Translations under genes and position numbers: made by a program
Notes under the pieces: generated by a model
What the model was told of the DNA's origin: nothing
Databases searched by the model: none
Seen by the model: only the letters and a program-made list of their open reading frames with translations
Shown: positions 25,589-35,108 of the stretch, piece after piece
Position numbering within the stretch: the first letter of the stretch is position 1
How the letters are laid out: the number at the start of each line of letters is the position of its first letter
Assembly: GCA_029240245.1 (NCBI GenBank)
Contig: JARBTJ010000042.1
Location: 1 to 45,788 of the forward strand
DNA from: Herbinix sp.
GTDB lineage: Bacteria; Bacillota; Clostridia; Lachnospirales; Lachnospiraceae
Length of the DNA stretch: 45,788 bases
Direction: 5' to 3'

Positions 25589-27880
25589 ATGGAGGAAAAG
25601 AAAGAAGGCATTGGAATAGAAAGTGTAAATAATCCGGAAGTTATTGCAGCACCGGCTGATTTTACTGCGCCTGAAATTCTGTATAAAGAGCTGATTGATA
25701 AAATAAGAAGCTACCATCCTTCTGCTGATATTTCCATGGTTGAGAAGGCTTATCAGATTGCGTACAATGCCCATAAGGACCAACGACGCAAATCAGGGGA
25801 ACCCTACATTATCCATCCGCTTTGTGCAGCCAATATTTTGGCAGAGCTGGAATTAGATAAGGAGAGTATTGTTGCAGGTATTCTTCATGATGTTGTTGAG
25901 GATACGGTTCTTACCGCCGATCAGATAACCCAGATGTTTTCGGAAGAAATTGCCTTACTGGTGGATGGTGTTACCAAATTAACGCAGTTGAACATGGATA
26001 AGGTGGAGCTTCAGGCTGAGAACTTAAGAAAAATGTTTCTTGCTATGGCAAAGGATATCCGTGTTATTTTAATTAAACTTGCGGACCGCCTTCATAACAT
26101 GCGTACCTTAAAATATATGGCTCCGGAAAAGCAAAAGGAGATTGCCAGGGAAACCATGGATATCTATGCTCCGATTGCTCAGAGACTTGGTATTTCCAAG
26201 ATTAAAATTGAACTGGATGATTTGTCCTTAAAATACTTAGAACCTGAGGTATATAAGGAATTAACCGAAAAAATTGCTACCAAAAAGAGCGAGAGACAGG
26301 CCTATATCGACAGCATCGTTAATGAAGTAAAAGAACATATTGATGATGCAGGGATTCCCGCAAAGATTGACGGCCGTATCAAGCACTTTTTCAGTATATA
26401 TAAAAAAATGGTGAACCAGAATAAGACTCTGGATCAGATTTATGATTTATTTGCTGTCCGCATTGTTGTGGACTCACTGAAGGATTGCTACGCGGCCCTC
26501 GGTGTGATCCATGAAATGTATAAGCCGATTCCCGGACGTTTTAAGGACTATATCGCAATGCCCAAACCGAATATGTACCAATCCCTTCATACAACGTTAA
26601 TCGGACCGAAGGGACAGCCTTTTGAAATCCAGATTCGTACCTACGAGATGCATCGCACCGCAGAATTCGGTATCGCGGCTCACTGGAAATATAAGGAAGG
26701 TCAGGATGGTAAAGGCGGCAGTGCAAGTGCAGAGGAAGAAAAGCTTACCTGGCTCAGACAGGTGCTCGAATGGCAGAAGGATATGTCTGATAATAAGGAA
26801 TTCTTAAGTTTGATTAAGAATGACTTTGATTTATTTTCGGAAAGCGTATACGCTTTTACCCCCACCGGTGATGTAAAAACCCTGCCGACCGGCTCAAACC
26901 CGATTGATTTTGCCTACGCCATCCACAGTGCGGTAGGTAATAAGATGGTAGGAGCACGGGTTAACGGAAAACTTGTGCCGATTGATTATGTCATCCAGAA
27001 CGGTGACCGCATAGAGATCATGACAAGCCAGAATTCCAGGGGACCGAGCCGTGACTGGCTCTCCATCGTGAAGAGTACACAGGCGAAGAATAAAATCAAC
27101 CAATGGTTTAAAACGGAATTAAAAGAGGATAATATAACCAAGGGCAAGGAAATGATTTCTGCCTATTGTAAAACAAAAAGTATAGTTCTCAGTGATTTAT
27201 TAAAAACGGAATTTATGAATTCTGTGATGCAAAAATATGGCTTTCGAGATTGGGAATCCTTGCTTGCCGCAATCGGGCACGGTGGTCTTAAGGAAGGTCA
27301 GATTGTTAATAAGCTCCAGGAAGAATATAAAAAGAAACATAAAAAAGAAATCACGGATGAGAATATCTTAGAAGCAATTACTGAGTTCAAAGATAATAGG
27401 ATTCCACAGAAAAAATCGAAAAGCGGTATTGTAGTGGAGGGAATCCATGATTTGGCAGTTCGTTTTTCAAAGTGCTGCAGCCCGGTGCCCGGAGATGAAA
27501 TCGTTGGTTTTGTTACCCGGGGAAGAGGTGTTTCCATACACCGGACGGATTGTATTAATGTGATTAATCTTCCCGAGGAAGACCGCGCAAGACTAATTGA
27601 TGCAGAATGGAACATGACGGATGGTAAAACCCCCGGAGGTGTATACAGTGCAGAGATTAAGATATATGCGAATAATCGTACCGGAGTACTTGTGGATATT
27701 TCTAGAGTACTTACAGAGAATAAAATAGATGTTTCCTCGATGAATGTAAGAACCAGCAAACAGGGAACAGCAACCATTAGTATTGGTTTTGACATCCATG
27801 GAGTGGAGCAATTGATGGAAATTATTGCGAAACTGAGGAATGTGGAAAGTATTTTGGATATAGAACGTACAGCGGGATAA
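25589..27880 (+). CDS. rel: Bifunctional (p)ppGpp synthetase/hydrolase Rel
   Basis: This 763-residue long RelA/SpoT homolog has a HD hydrolase domain with HDVVEDT (H100, D101), the intact sign that hydrolase is active. A synthetase domain follows with GRIKHFFSIYKK and EIQIRT. A TGS domain (VYAFTPTGDVKTLPTG), a CC/Zn-finger domain (CCSPVPGDEIVG, IHRTDC) and a C-terminal ACT domain complete the chain. ATG 25589 follows AAGGTGGTG and begins MEEKKEG; the frame runs back to 25535 without a ribosome site. The gene controls the stringent response and nucleotide levels. A 209-codon frame on the opposite strand is antisense to it. Confidence 0.95.
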   Translation: MEEKKEGIGIESVNNPEVIAAPADFTAPEILYKELIDKIRSYHPSADISMVEKAYQIAYNAHKDQRRKSGEPYIIHPLCAANILAELELDKESIVAGILHDVVEDTVLTADQITQMFSEEIALLVDGVTKLTQLNMDKVELQAENLRKMFLAMAKDIRVILIKLADRLHNMRTLKYMAPEKQKEIARETMDIYAPIAQRLGISKIKIELDDLSLKYLEPEVYKELTEKIATKKSERQAYIDSIVNEVKEHIDDAGIPAKIDGRIKHFFSIYKKMVNQNKTLDQIYDLFAVRIVVDSLKDCYAALGVIHEMYKPIPGRFKDYIAMPKPNMYQSLHTTLIGPKGQPFEIQIRTYEMHRTAEFGIAAHWKYKEGQDGKGGSASAEEEKLTWLRQVLEWQKDMSDNKEFLSLIKNDFDLFSESVYAFTPTGDVKTLPTGSNPIDFAYAIHSAVGNKMVGARVNGKLVPIDYVIQNGDRIEIMTSQNSRGPSRDWLSIVKSTQAKNKINQWFKTELKEDNITKGKEMISAYCKTKSIVLSDLLKTEFMNSVMQKYGFRDWESLLAAIGHGGLKEGQIVNKLQEEYKKKHKKEITDENILEAITEFKDNRIPQKKSKSGIVVEGIHDLAVRFSKCCSPVPGDEIVGFVTRGRGVSIHRTDCINVINLPEEDRARLIDAEWNMTDGKTPGGVYSAEIKIYANNRTGVLVDISRVLTENKIDVSSMNVRTSKQGTATISIGFDIHGVEQLMEIIAKLRNVESILDIERTAG

Positions 27881-27968
27881 GATACTCCCATAAAGCATGT
27901 AATAATCAAACGATCAGTATACATCATTCTCAGTTATTGAAGGAGGAATTTCCCTGGAAAATCTCATT

Positions 27969-28649
27969 ATGAAAACACTTGTCCTCGGAATGGTCCAGAC
28001 AAACTGCTATATCATCCATCCGGCGGATAGGAATGAAGCGGTAGTAATCGATCCGGCCGATAACGCGGATAAGATTCTACAATATTTAAAAGCAAATGAC
28101 CTTGTGTGTAAGGCAATCCTGCTCACGCACGGTCATTTTGACCATATTCTGGCAGTAAAAGAGCTGGCCGGATTTACAGGAGCACCGGTATTCGCTCATG
28201 AGGAGGAAGTTGCGCTGCTATCCAATTCGAGGCTGAATGCCTCCTATCATATCCACAAGGAATGTGAATTTACACCGGAGGTACTGCTAAAGGATCAGGA
28301 GATTCTTAAAATTGCCGGAATGACGATAAAAGTGATGCATACTCCGGGGCATACGGCCGGAAGTGTTTGTTATAGTTTGCGTGAAAGCCAAACCGATCAA
28401 CAACATACCATCCTGCAGGAGGGCGGAATTTTGATTAGCGGTGACACCCTGTTTCGGGAGAGCATCGGCAGAACGGATCTTCCGACCGGCAACAGCAGCC
28501 AGCTGGTGGAATCCATTTTGACCAAACTTATGTTATTGGAAGATCAGGTGATGGTCTTTCCCGGTCATGGTCCATCTACAACGATTGGTTATGAAAGAGA
28601 AAATAATATATATCTGGCTGGCGGCGGTACAGAATTTTTTGACCTGTAG
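27969..28649 (+). CDS. MBL-fold metallo-hydrolase (GloB/YqgX-like)
   Basis: The 226-residue protein has the metallo-beta-lactamase fold with metal motifs THGHFDH (HxHxDH), HTPGHT, and SGDTLF. The final FPGHGPST His completes the set. Relatives such as YqgX and GloB hydrolyse thioesters (hydroxyacylglutathione-type). Clostridia commonly encode it beside rel and hemZ. ATG 27969 is a poor distance (22 nt) from the strong AGGAGG at 27941-27946. A CTG at 27954, 7 nt from the site and in frame, would add five residues (MENLI). The ATG start is kept as the annotated one, and CTG is an alternative. Cytoplasmic, no signal. Confidence 0.88.
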   Translation: MKTLVLGMVQTNCYIIHPADRNEAVVIDPADNADKILQYLKANDLVCKAILLTHGHFDHILAVKELAGFTGAPVFAHEEEVALLSNSRLNASYHIHKECEFTPEVLLKDQEILKIAGMTIKVMHTPGHTAGSVCYSLRESQTDQQHTILQEGGILISGDTLFRESIGRTDLPTGNSSQLVESILTKLMLLEDQVMVFPGHGPSTTIGYERENNIYLAGGGTEFFDL

Positions 28650-28689
28650 CTGTAGCGGTAGCTAGATCTACAGAAAAATGGGTGAGAAA

Positions 28690-30069
28690 ATGATTGCTAT
28701 TGTACTATCCGACAAAGCATATGAAAATGATGTTTATCCCTTGGTAAAAGCTTTTTATCCTGAGGAGACCTTAAAAGTAACCTTTATGGATACGGTTATG
28801 GATCATAATGATACCCGGAATGAGAATAACCAGGATGAACCGCACACAATTATGATAGGTTTTTATCCAAATCAAGTCTCGATTAAATTTCAGACGGAAC
28901 AGGGTATTGAACTGCAACAAACCATCGATATTAATACCGTAAATTGCTCGAGGACTCAGTATAAAAATAGTTTTAAACGTTTGCTTTACCGAATGCTTTC
29001 AGAGCGTCTGCAAAAAGAACTTCCATGGGGTATCCTAACAGGAATTCGACCCACGAAGCTGGTATATGAAATGTTGGAAGATAACCGGGAGCTTCATGAT
29101 ATTTGTACTCATATGAAGAAAGAGTATTTATGCTCCGAGGATAAGATCGATATGAGTGTTCGGATTGCCCGGAGAGAAATGGAACTTCTTAAGGAAATAG
29201 ATGACCGAAACGGATACAGCTTATACGTGGGAATCCCGTTCTGTCCCAGCACCTGCCTTTATTGTTCTTTTACGTCCTATTCCATAGAGAAGTTTTCGAA
29301 TTATGTTGAGGCTTATTTGGATGCGTTGGAAAAAGAAATCATTTTTGGGGCCGGTTGCTTTCCGGATAAGAAGCTTACAACCGTTTATCTTGGCGGAGGA
29401 ACACCAACGACACTTTCTGCAGAGCAGTTGGATCGTTTATTAAAATTAATCAGGAAGCATTTTGATTTTACTTATGTAAAGGAATTTTGTGTCGAAGCAG
29501 GAAGACCGGACAGTATTACAAGAAATAAGCTGGTCGTGTTAAAGGAAAACGGAGTGGACCGTATTTCCATTAATCCACAGAGTATGCAACAGAGAACTTT
29601 GGATTTAATCGGTAGAAAACATTCCGTAGAACAGATTAAGGAAGCTTTTCAACTGGCAAGAGAAACCGGGCATGATAATATTAATATGGATATTATCATA
29701 GGACTTCCAGGGGAAAACTTGGAGGATGTACAAGATACGTTAAGACAGTTGGAAGAATTAAATCCGGAAAGTCTTACGGTTCATACCCTGGCACTTAAGC
29801 GAGCCGCAAGGCTTAATTTGGAAAAAGACAGTTACTCTGACTTGAAGGCAAATGATGTAACTAAGATGCTGGAGGCGACGATTCATTTTGCTAAAAAGCA
29901 CGATTATCTTCCATATTATCTCTACAGACAAAAGAATATGGCAGATAACCTTGAAAATATCGGATATGCAAAACATGGAAAAGAAGGTCTGTATAACATA
30001 TTGATTATGGAGGAACAGCAGACAATACTTGCCCTTGGAGCTGGTAAAAAGTGTAACGGATTACATTAA
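28690..30069 (+). CDS. hemZ: HemZ-type radical SAM protein, C-terminus altered by a frameshifting deletion
   Basis: This oxygen-independent coproporphyrinogen-dehydrogenase-like (HemZ) protein has 459 residues, versus about 490-500 in relatives. The radical SAM motif CPSTCLYCSF (CxxxCxxC) and the YLGGGTPT motif are intact. Residues proper to the family run to LALGAG at about 453. The frame then reads KKCNGLH and stops. The usual HemZ tail (NVxDYINRIDEMI-like) is found in the +1 frame at 30053-30124. About 20 codons are missing at the junction and the frame is shifted, so the C-terminus is damaged. ATG 28690 (MIAIVLSD) fits the family; ATG 28678 adds four residues. The loss may reduce folding, since the tail packs near the active site (inference). 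Confidence 0.85.
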   Translation: MIAIVLSDKAYENDVYPLVKAFYPEETLKVTFMDTVMDHNDTRNENNQDEPHTIMIGFYPNQVSIKFQTEQGIELQQTIDINTVNCSRTQYKNSFKRLLYRMLSERLQKELPWGILTGIRPTKLVYEMLEDNRELHDICTHMKKEYLCSEDKIDMSVRIARREMELLKEIDDRNGYSLYVGIPFCPSTCLYCSFTSYSIEKFSNYVEAYLDALEKEIIFGAGCFPDKKLTTVYLGGGTPTTLSAEQLDRLLKLIRKHFDFTYVKEFCVEAGRPDSITRNKLVVLKENGVDRISINPQSMQQRTLDLIGRKHSVEQIKEAFQLARETGHDNINMDIIIGLPGENLEDVQDTLRQLEELNPESLTVHTLALKRAARLNLEKDSYSDLKANDVTKMLEATIHFAKKHDYLPYYLYRQKNMADNLENIGYAKHGKEGLYNILIMEEQQTILALGAGKKCNGLH

Positions 30070-30124
30070 TCGAATCGATGAGATGATCTTAAGGAAGTGG
30101 GATTTCATCAATAAAAATTTATAG
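30053..30124 (+). pseudogene. Out-of-frame tail of hemZ
   Basis: In the +1 frame the sequence reads VTDYINRIDEMILRKWDFINKNL and ends TAG 30122-30124. The VTDYINRIDEM part is typical of the HemZ C-terminus. It is therefore the original 3' end cut off from the main frame by the deletion at about 30043-30053. Confidence 0.6.
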
Positions 30125-30189
30125 ATAGAGAACACTTCCTCGGAAGTGGGATTTCATACAAAATAATCTATAATATGTAGACACTTCCT
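30092..30189 (+). repeat. Two 49-nt tandem hairpin repeats upstream of hisS
   Basis: GGAAGTGGGATTTCAT begins both units (30093 and 30142) and CACTTCCT ends both (30133-30140 and 30182-30189). In each unit the ends (AGGAAGTG/CACTTCCT) pair, enclosing about 34 nt of AT-rich loop. Unit 2 has a TATAAT at 30169-30174. They span the hemZ tail and the hisS leader. Confidence 0.8.
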
Positions 30190-30215
30190 AATAAATCATA
30201 GGGTGGAGGGAAAAG

Positions 30216-31466
30216 ATGATTACACAAAGACCGAAAGGAACACAGGACTGGTATGGTGCCAATATGCACAAGCGTACCATAATTGAAGCTATCGCAAGAA
30301 AGCTTTGCAAGACATATAACATAAAAGAAGTTATTACACCTGCATTTGAGCATACAATCTTATTCCAAAGAGGTGTGGGTGAAACCACTGATGTGGTGCA
30401 GAAGGAGATGTATACCTTCGATGATAAAGGAAACCGCAGTATTACATTAAAGCCGGAAGGTACAGCAGGTGCGGTGCGTGCCTATCTGGAAAACAGTTTG
30501 TATGCGGAAAGCCAGCCGACGAAGCTTTTTTATTTTACTCAGGCATTCCGTTATGAAAATCCTCAGAGCGGAAGACTTCGACAACATCATCAGTTTGGTA
30601 TTGAATTTTTTGGCTCGGCCAGTCCTTTGGCAGAGGTGGAGTTAATCACCTTGTTAACTCAGTTCATGAAAGAACTTGGTTTAAAAGGCGCAAAGCTTCA
30701 TCTTAACAGTATCGGCTGTGGAAACTGCCGTAAAACTTATAATGAAGCACTACTTGCCTTCTTAAAATCACATGAGGATCAGTTGTGTCCAACCTGCAGG
30801 GAGCGTATGTTAAAGAATCCTCTCCGTGTGATTGATTGTAAAGTACCCTCCTGTAAGGTGATCGTCAAGGATGCACCAAGAACGATTGAATATTTGGACG
30901 AGGAATGTAGTACGCATTTTGAGACATTAAAGAGTCTGCTGACAGAACTTGGCATCCCCTATGAAGTGGATACCGGAATTGTAAGAGGCTTGGATTATTA
31001 TACGAAAACTGTATTTGAATTTGTAAATGCGGAGGGCTTTACCTTATGTGGCGGTGGACGATACGATAATCTGATTCATGAAATAGATGAAAAACAGGAT
31101 ATACCTGCCGTAGGCTTTGGTTTTGGCATCGAACGCATTATCAATGAGCTAGCTGCGGAAGGGGTAGAGTTAGAAGCTGAGCCTTCGGTAGAATTATACG
31201 TTGGCATTCTGGGGCAGGAAGCAAAGGCTTCTGCCTTCAAAATAGTTCAAAAGCTTCGCGGAGCGGGTGTAATAGCGGAAACAGATTACATGGACCGAAG
31301 TGTTAAAGCTCAGATGAAGTATGCGAATAGGATTGGTGCAAAAAACACGGTTATTATAGGTGCAGATGAACTGGCCAATAATAAAGCAAATGTTAAAAAT
31401 ATGGAGACCGGAGAACAGGTGGAAGTTTCTCTGGATAAGATTACGGATTTATTTACAGGTTGTTAA
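30216..31466 (+). CDS. hisS: Histidyl-tRNA synthetase
   Basis: The 416-residue class II synthetase charges tRNA-His. Motif 2 ([18 protein letters not shown]), the histidine A motif RGLDYYT, and motif 3 (GFGFGIERI) are all present. The insertion with CxxC pairs (GCGNC, LCPTC and the DCKVPSC stretch) is the Firmicute zinc-binding-like insert. The C-terminal anticodon-binding domain (about 325-416) completes it. GGAGGG lies 5 nt before ATG 30216. Clostridial genomes often place hisS after hemZ. A terminator follows, so hisS closes the housekeeping block. Confidence 0.96.
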   Translation: MITQRPKGTQDWYGANMHKRTIIEAIARKLCKTYNIKEVITPAFEHTILFQRGVGETTDVVQKEMYTFDDKGNRSITLKPEGTAGAVRAYLENSLYAESQPTKLFYFTQAFRYENPQSGRLRQHHQFGIEFFGSASPLAEVELITLLTQFMKELGLKGAKLHLNSIGCGNCRKTYNEALLAFLKSHEDQLCPTCRERMLKNPLRVIDCKVPSCKVIVKDAPRTIEYLDEECSTHFETLKSLLTELGIPYEVDTGIVRGLDYYTKTVFEFVNAEGFTLCGGGRYDNLIHEIDEKQDIPAVGFGFGIERIINELAAEGVELEAEPSVELYVGILGQEAKASAFKIVQKLRGAGVIAETDYMDRSVKAQMKYANRIGAKNTVIIGADELANNKANVKNMETGEQVEVSLDKITDLFTGC

Positions 31467-31491
31467 AAGAACGAAATAATAGAATGGTTAG

Positions 31492-31541
31492 AATGCTGTC
31501 TATGCTTTGTAGTATTTACGAAGTAGTGGACAGCATTTTTT
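31492..31541 (+). terminator. Terminator after hisS
   Basis: AATGCTGTC (31492-31500) pairs with GACAGCATT (31529-31537), followed by six T. Inner pairs lengthen the stem. Confidence 0.82.
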
Positions 31542-31700
31542 GATTATATTGTTTGGGATTATAAGAAATGTTTATATAGTATATACATTTATACTGATAA
31601 AAGGAAAAATAATCGCATGATAAATAAAATGTGTGATAATGACTTAGTAAAATATGATAAAAATGGATAAATTAAGAAAAATATCGAAAAATCATGTATA

Positions 31701-31728
31701 TTGACAAAAAATCTATATAGTTTATAAT
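31701..31728 (+). promoter_or_regulatory. Consensus sigma-A promoter upstream of chemosensory module 1
   Basis: TTGACA (31701-31706), 16 nt, TATAAT (31723-31728). No gene follows closely; the next gene is cheA 720 nt on, across a MITE. A second, weaker candidate is TTGAAA (32298-32303), 17 nt, TAATAT (32321-32326). Confidence 0.65.
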
Positions 31729-31764
31729 TAATTTATAAAATCAACAAACATTTCGTTCAACTTT

Positions 31765-31881
31765 GGTAAAAGTGTCAAAAGGTGCAACTACTTTTTATGC
31801 TACATTACTGATATGGAAGCAAGCTTGTATATCAATATATTGTAGCACGAAAGCATCGAAGGTGCTCCTGGCACTTTAACT
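31765..31881. mobile_element. MITE-like element, full copy A
   Basis: This 117-bp element has terminal inverted repeats: GGTAAAAGTGTCAAAAGGTG at the left, and CACTTTAACT at the right (reverse AGTTAAAGTG). It is flanked by a 6-bp direct repeat AACTTT (31759-31764 and 31882-31887), a target-site duplication. A 36-bp core (ATGGAAGCAAGCTTG onwards) is identical to copy B at 37027. No transposase is encoded, so it would move in trans. Confidence 0.85.
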
Positions 31882-32449
31882 AACTTTTTCATCATAAACA
31901 AAAAGCAAAATATTCTATGCTTACTTCGGTATATATATTATTGCTTAGCTCTACTTGCTTCATAAAAATTCCCGTTATTATTATTAAGAATTTCAAAATT
32001 TATTTATCTGAGATTAGTATTTATGAGCTCAGCAATATATTACGATAGGATATAATATTTTGATTATCAAAATATATTTCAACTATATATTTTGGTATCC
32101 TGACACCTAAAACATGCCATAGTAAGCATTTAATAATAAGAAAACCTAAAAGTAAACATATCTGAATACTGTGCAAAATATATATTATTTCAAATATATA
32201 AGCATATGATTTGTATAAAACACACACTAAAAATAGTTATAATTGATACCACAAGACAAAAACCGACATAAAAACACTAAAAAAGACAAAATAACTATTG
32301 AAAAATAATAATTAAATAACTAATATTAATATAAGAATATTTATAAAATAGAGTCATTAAAAACCTGAACGGTACAGGAACAAAAGAAGAATGGCTGATA
32401 GGAAAGGAACGCGTAAAATGCTATACTTCATTAATAAGATAAGGCGGTG
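31882..32449. other. AT-rich leader region of cheA, no gene seen
   Basis: This 570-nt stretch has a very low G+C content and no supported gene on either strand. A 17-bp palindrome ATTTTGAT-T-ATCAAAAT lies at 32057-32073, next to TATAAT 32051-32056. A candidate promoter (TTGAAA/TAATAT) lies at 32298-32326. A frame of 68 codons on the minus strand (32021-32227) has no ribosome site and biased composition, so it is not called. Confidence 0.4.
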
Positions 32450-32455
32450 ATGCAA

Positions 32456-34504
32456 ATGCTGGAACATTCCACGAACGATGCCTTACTTGATATGTTCTTA
32501 TTTGAGACCGCACAGCTACTAGAACAGCTGGAACAGTCCATATTGAGCAGTGAAAAGGAGGGCAACTTCTCAAAGGAAGCTATAAATGAAATATTTCGTA
32601 TCATGCATACCATAAAGGGTTCCGCATCCATGATGATATTTAATAACATAGCTTCACTGGCCCACTCGATGGAGGATTTATTTTTCTTTCTGAGAGAAGA
32701 AAAGCCATTGCAGGTGAATTGCCCTGCGCTATGTGACATAGTCTTTCAAGGTATTGATTTTATTAAGGTGGAAACAGAAAAGATTAAGAATAAGGATACT
32801 GCAGACGGAAATTCAGAGTTGTTAATTGAGAAGATACAAAAATATTTAACGTTGATAAAATGTAATAATATAAGTTGCGCAGCTGACCGAACAACGGTTA
32901 TTGAACAGGCTGACCCTAAGCTTTGGCCGGATTTTTCAATGAATTCATTTAAAGCAGTCATACATTTTGAAGAGGGCTGTGAGATGGAAAATATCCGCGC
33001 ATTTACCATAGTCCATAAATTAGATGGAGTCGTTCAGGAGTGTATTTACATTCCGGAGGATATTATCGATAACGATGGCAGTATTGAGATAATAAAAAAA
33101 GATGGGTTTCAGATTTACATGAAAACTAGGAAAACCTATCAGCAAATAAATGAGTTTTTCCTACAAACATTATTTTTGAAGCATTTGGATTTGATGGAAC
33201 TGGATAAAGCAAGCGATTTTCATAGTATTATAGAGAAAAAGAAAGAGGAAGCTGCGAACCAGGTTCTTTCACCGCTCAGATCAGAGGTTCATAATAGGGA
33301 TAAGGATCGACCGGAAAGCAGTCAGCATATGACCAGCTCTATACAGAGCATCATTAGTGTCAGTGTACCGAAACTGGACAAGCTGATGGACCTCGTAGGT
33401 GAAATGGTAATTGCGGAGGCAATGGTGATACAGAATCCGGATTTGAATGGTATGGAGCTTACTAATTTCAGGAAGGCTGCCGGACAATTAAACAAAATTA
33501 CAAGTGAAATCCAGGATATGGTTATGTCTATTCGAATGGTTCCTTTATCCATATCCTTTAATAAAATGCATCGGATTGTTCGTGACATGTGTAAGAAACT
33601 GGATAAGGAAGTACAGCTCAAGATTATCGGAGAGGAAACAGAAGTTGACAAAAATATTATTGAACATATTTCGGATCCACTGATGCACCTGGTACGCAAT
33701 GCGATTGATCATGGCATTGAAACCGGGGAGGAAAGGCAGCGAAAAGGTAAATCAAAAACAGGGACAATTACTCTGGAAGCTAAAAATGCCGGAAGTGATG
33801 TCGTAATTATTGTTAAAGATGACGGCAAAGGATTGAACAGGGAGAAAATTCTTAAAAAAGCCAGAGATAATGGATTGCTTAATAAAAAAGATGATGAAAT
33901 TACGGATAAGGAAGCCTTTCAGTTAATTCTTCTTCCGGGTTTCTCAACGAAAGAAAGTGTAACGGAATTCTCTGGACGCGGAGTAGGTATGGATGTAGTG
34001 CTGAGTAACATGGAGATGATCGGCGGCTCATTATCAGTGGATAGTGTTTTGGATCAGGGTACTACGATAACCTTAAAGCTTCCTCTTACGCTTGCTATTA
34101 TTGACGGAATGAATATAAAAGTGGGAAATTCATGTTACACGATACCAACCATCTCTATTAAGGAATTTTTCCGTCCTAAGGATGAAAATATCATCACTGA
34201 TCCGGATGGAAATGAAATGATTATGGTCAGAGGGCATTGCTATCATATGAAACGTCTATATGAGCTATATCGGGTAGATACAAATACTACCAGGTTATCG
34301 GAGGGCATTATTATAATGCTGGAACAGGATGAGAAAACTGTCTGTATTTTCGTGGATGAACTACTTGGACAGCAGCAGGTAGTGGTAAAAGCTTTGCCGG
34401 AATATCTCCAACGGTTTAAAAAGGTACGATCCCTTGCTGGATGTACTCTGCTCGGGGACGGGAGTATTAGTCTAATTCTTGATGTAGATGGCTTGTTACA
34501 TTGA
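32456..34504 (+). CDS. cheA: Chemotaxis histidine kinase CheA (module 1)
   Basis: The 682-residue kinase has all CheA domains. P1 is the Hpt domain with the phospho-His in MHTIKGSAS (H51). A P2-like region follows (about 155-250; EEGCEMENIRAFTI). P3 is the dimerisation helix pair from about 300. P4 is the ATP domain with HLVRNAIDHGIE (N box), VKDDGKGL (G1), and GFSTKESVTEFSGRGVGMDVV (F/G2). P5 is the CheW-like regulatory domain to the end (DELLGQQQVVVKAL). It phosphorylates CheY/CheB. It aligns end to end with the CheA at 38355. The ribosome site is AAGGCGG; starts at GTG 32447 or ATG 32450 are alternatives. It begins a cheA-cheW-mcp unit. Confidence 0.94.
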   Translation: MLEHSTNDALLDMFLFETAQLLEQLEQSILSSEKEGNFSKEAINEIFRIMHTIKGSASMMIFNNIASLAHSMEDLFFFLREEKPLQVNCPALCDIVFQGIDFIKVETEKIKNKDTADGNSELLIEKIQKYLTLIKCNNISCAADRTTVIEQADPKLWPDFSMNSFKAVIHFEEGCEMENIRAFTIVHKLDGVVQECIYIPEDIIDNDGSIEIIKKDGFQIYMKTRKTYQQINEFFLQTLFLKHLDLMELDKASDFHSIIEKKKEEAANQVLSPLRSEVHNRDKDRPESSQHMTSSIQSIISVSVPKLDKLMDLVGEMVIAEAMVIQNPDLNGMELTNFRKAAGQLNKITSEIQDMVMSIRMVPLSISFNKMHRIVRDMCKKLDKEVQLKIIGEETEVDKNIIEHISDPLMHLVRNAIDHGIETGEERQRKGKSKTGTITLEAKNAGSDVVIIVKDDGKGLNREKILKKARDNGLLNKKDDEITDKEAFQLILLPGFSTKESVTEFSGRGVGMDVVLSNMEMIGGSLSVDSVLDQGTTITLKLPLTLAIIDGMNIKVGNSCYTIPTISIKEFFRPKDENIITDPDGNEMIMVRGHCYHMKRLYELYRVDTNTTRLSEGIIIMLEQDEKTVCIFVDELLGQQQVVVKALPEYLQRFKKVRSLAGCTLLGDGSISLILDVDGLLH

Positions 34505-34592
34505 TCTGACATAATCGGAAATGTCCTACCAAGAGAATTTCAATACTGAATTGAAATAATGTTAACGTAGTACTAGAAAAGGAGGATTTTCT

Positions 34593-35084
34593 ATGACAGA
34601 TATAAATGATAATAATTTGGAAATGGAGGAAGATACCCAAAAGGACAGATATTTAACATTTTCCCTGGGAAAAGAATATTACGGTATCGAAATCCGTTAT
34701 GTAACGGAAATCATCGGCATTCAGACCATTACAGAGATACCGGAGCTGCCTCTTTATGTCAAAGGTATTATTAATTTAAGAGGTAAGATAATTCCTGTAA
34801 TTGATGTAAGACTTCGCTTTAAAAAGGAACCAAAGGAGTATAATGACAGAACCTGTGTGATCGTAATTGATATTAATAATTTATCGATTGGCCTGATAGT
34901 AGACAGTGTAGCAGAGGTGCTAACCATTTTACAGCAGGATATTGTGGAACCACCACAATTGAACGGAGGGCTTAACCGGTATATCAGTAGCATCGGTAAG
35001 GTGGGAAATGATGTGAAGCTATTGCTGGATTGCGAAAGGCTGCTATCCGAAGAAGAGCTGGTGAATATTAGTGAGGTACTATAA
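34593..35084 (+). CDS. cheW: Chemotaxis coupling protein CheW (module 1)
   Basis: The 163-residue adaptor consists of a single CheW SH3-like pair domain. Features seen are TFSLGKEYYGIEIRYVTEI, IPELPLYVKGIINLRGKIIPVIDVRLRF, and the YNDRTCVIVIDI strand. It links MCP receptors to CheA. GGAGG lies 8 nt before the start. It is separated from cheA by 88 nt and from mcp by 24 nt. It is about 65-70% identical by eye to the module 2 CheW, so the two copies are paralogues. Confidence 0.94.
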   Translation: MTDINDNNLEMEEDTQKDRYLTFSLGKEYYGIEIRYVTEIIGIQTITEIPELPLYVKGIINLRGKIIPVIDVRLRFKKEPKEYNDRTCVIVIDINNLSIGLIVDSVAEVLTILQQDIVEPPQLNGGLNRYISSIGKVGNDVKLLLDCERLLSEEELVNISEVL

Positions 35085-35108
35085 ACATACATACGAGGGG
35101 GTAACTAT

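Noticed and set aside
27298..27927. 209-codon frame on the minus strand over the 3' half of rel
   Set aside because: Antisense to a strongly conserved gene, no ribosome site or family signature; it is a mirror of the rel codon bias.
32021..32227. 68-codon minus-strand frame in the cheA leader
   Set aside because: AT-rich, no ribosome site, no family signature; expected by chance in such sequence.
32394..32401. Sigma-28 (flagellar) promoter GCTGATAG before cheA
   Set aside because: No TAAA-type -35 at the required 15-nt spacing.
33322..33699. Minus-strand frames of 125-145 codons over cheA (module 1) and mcp (also 36191-36628, 39239-39661)
   Set aside because: They mirror highly conserved chemotaxis coding sequence and are serine-rich shadow translations.
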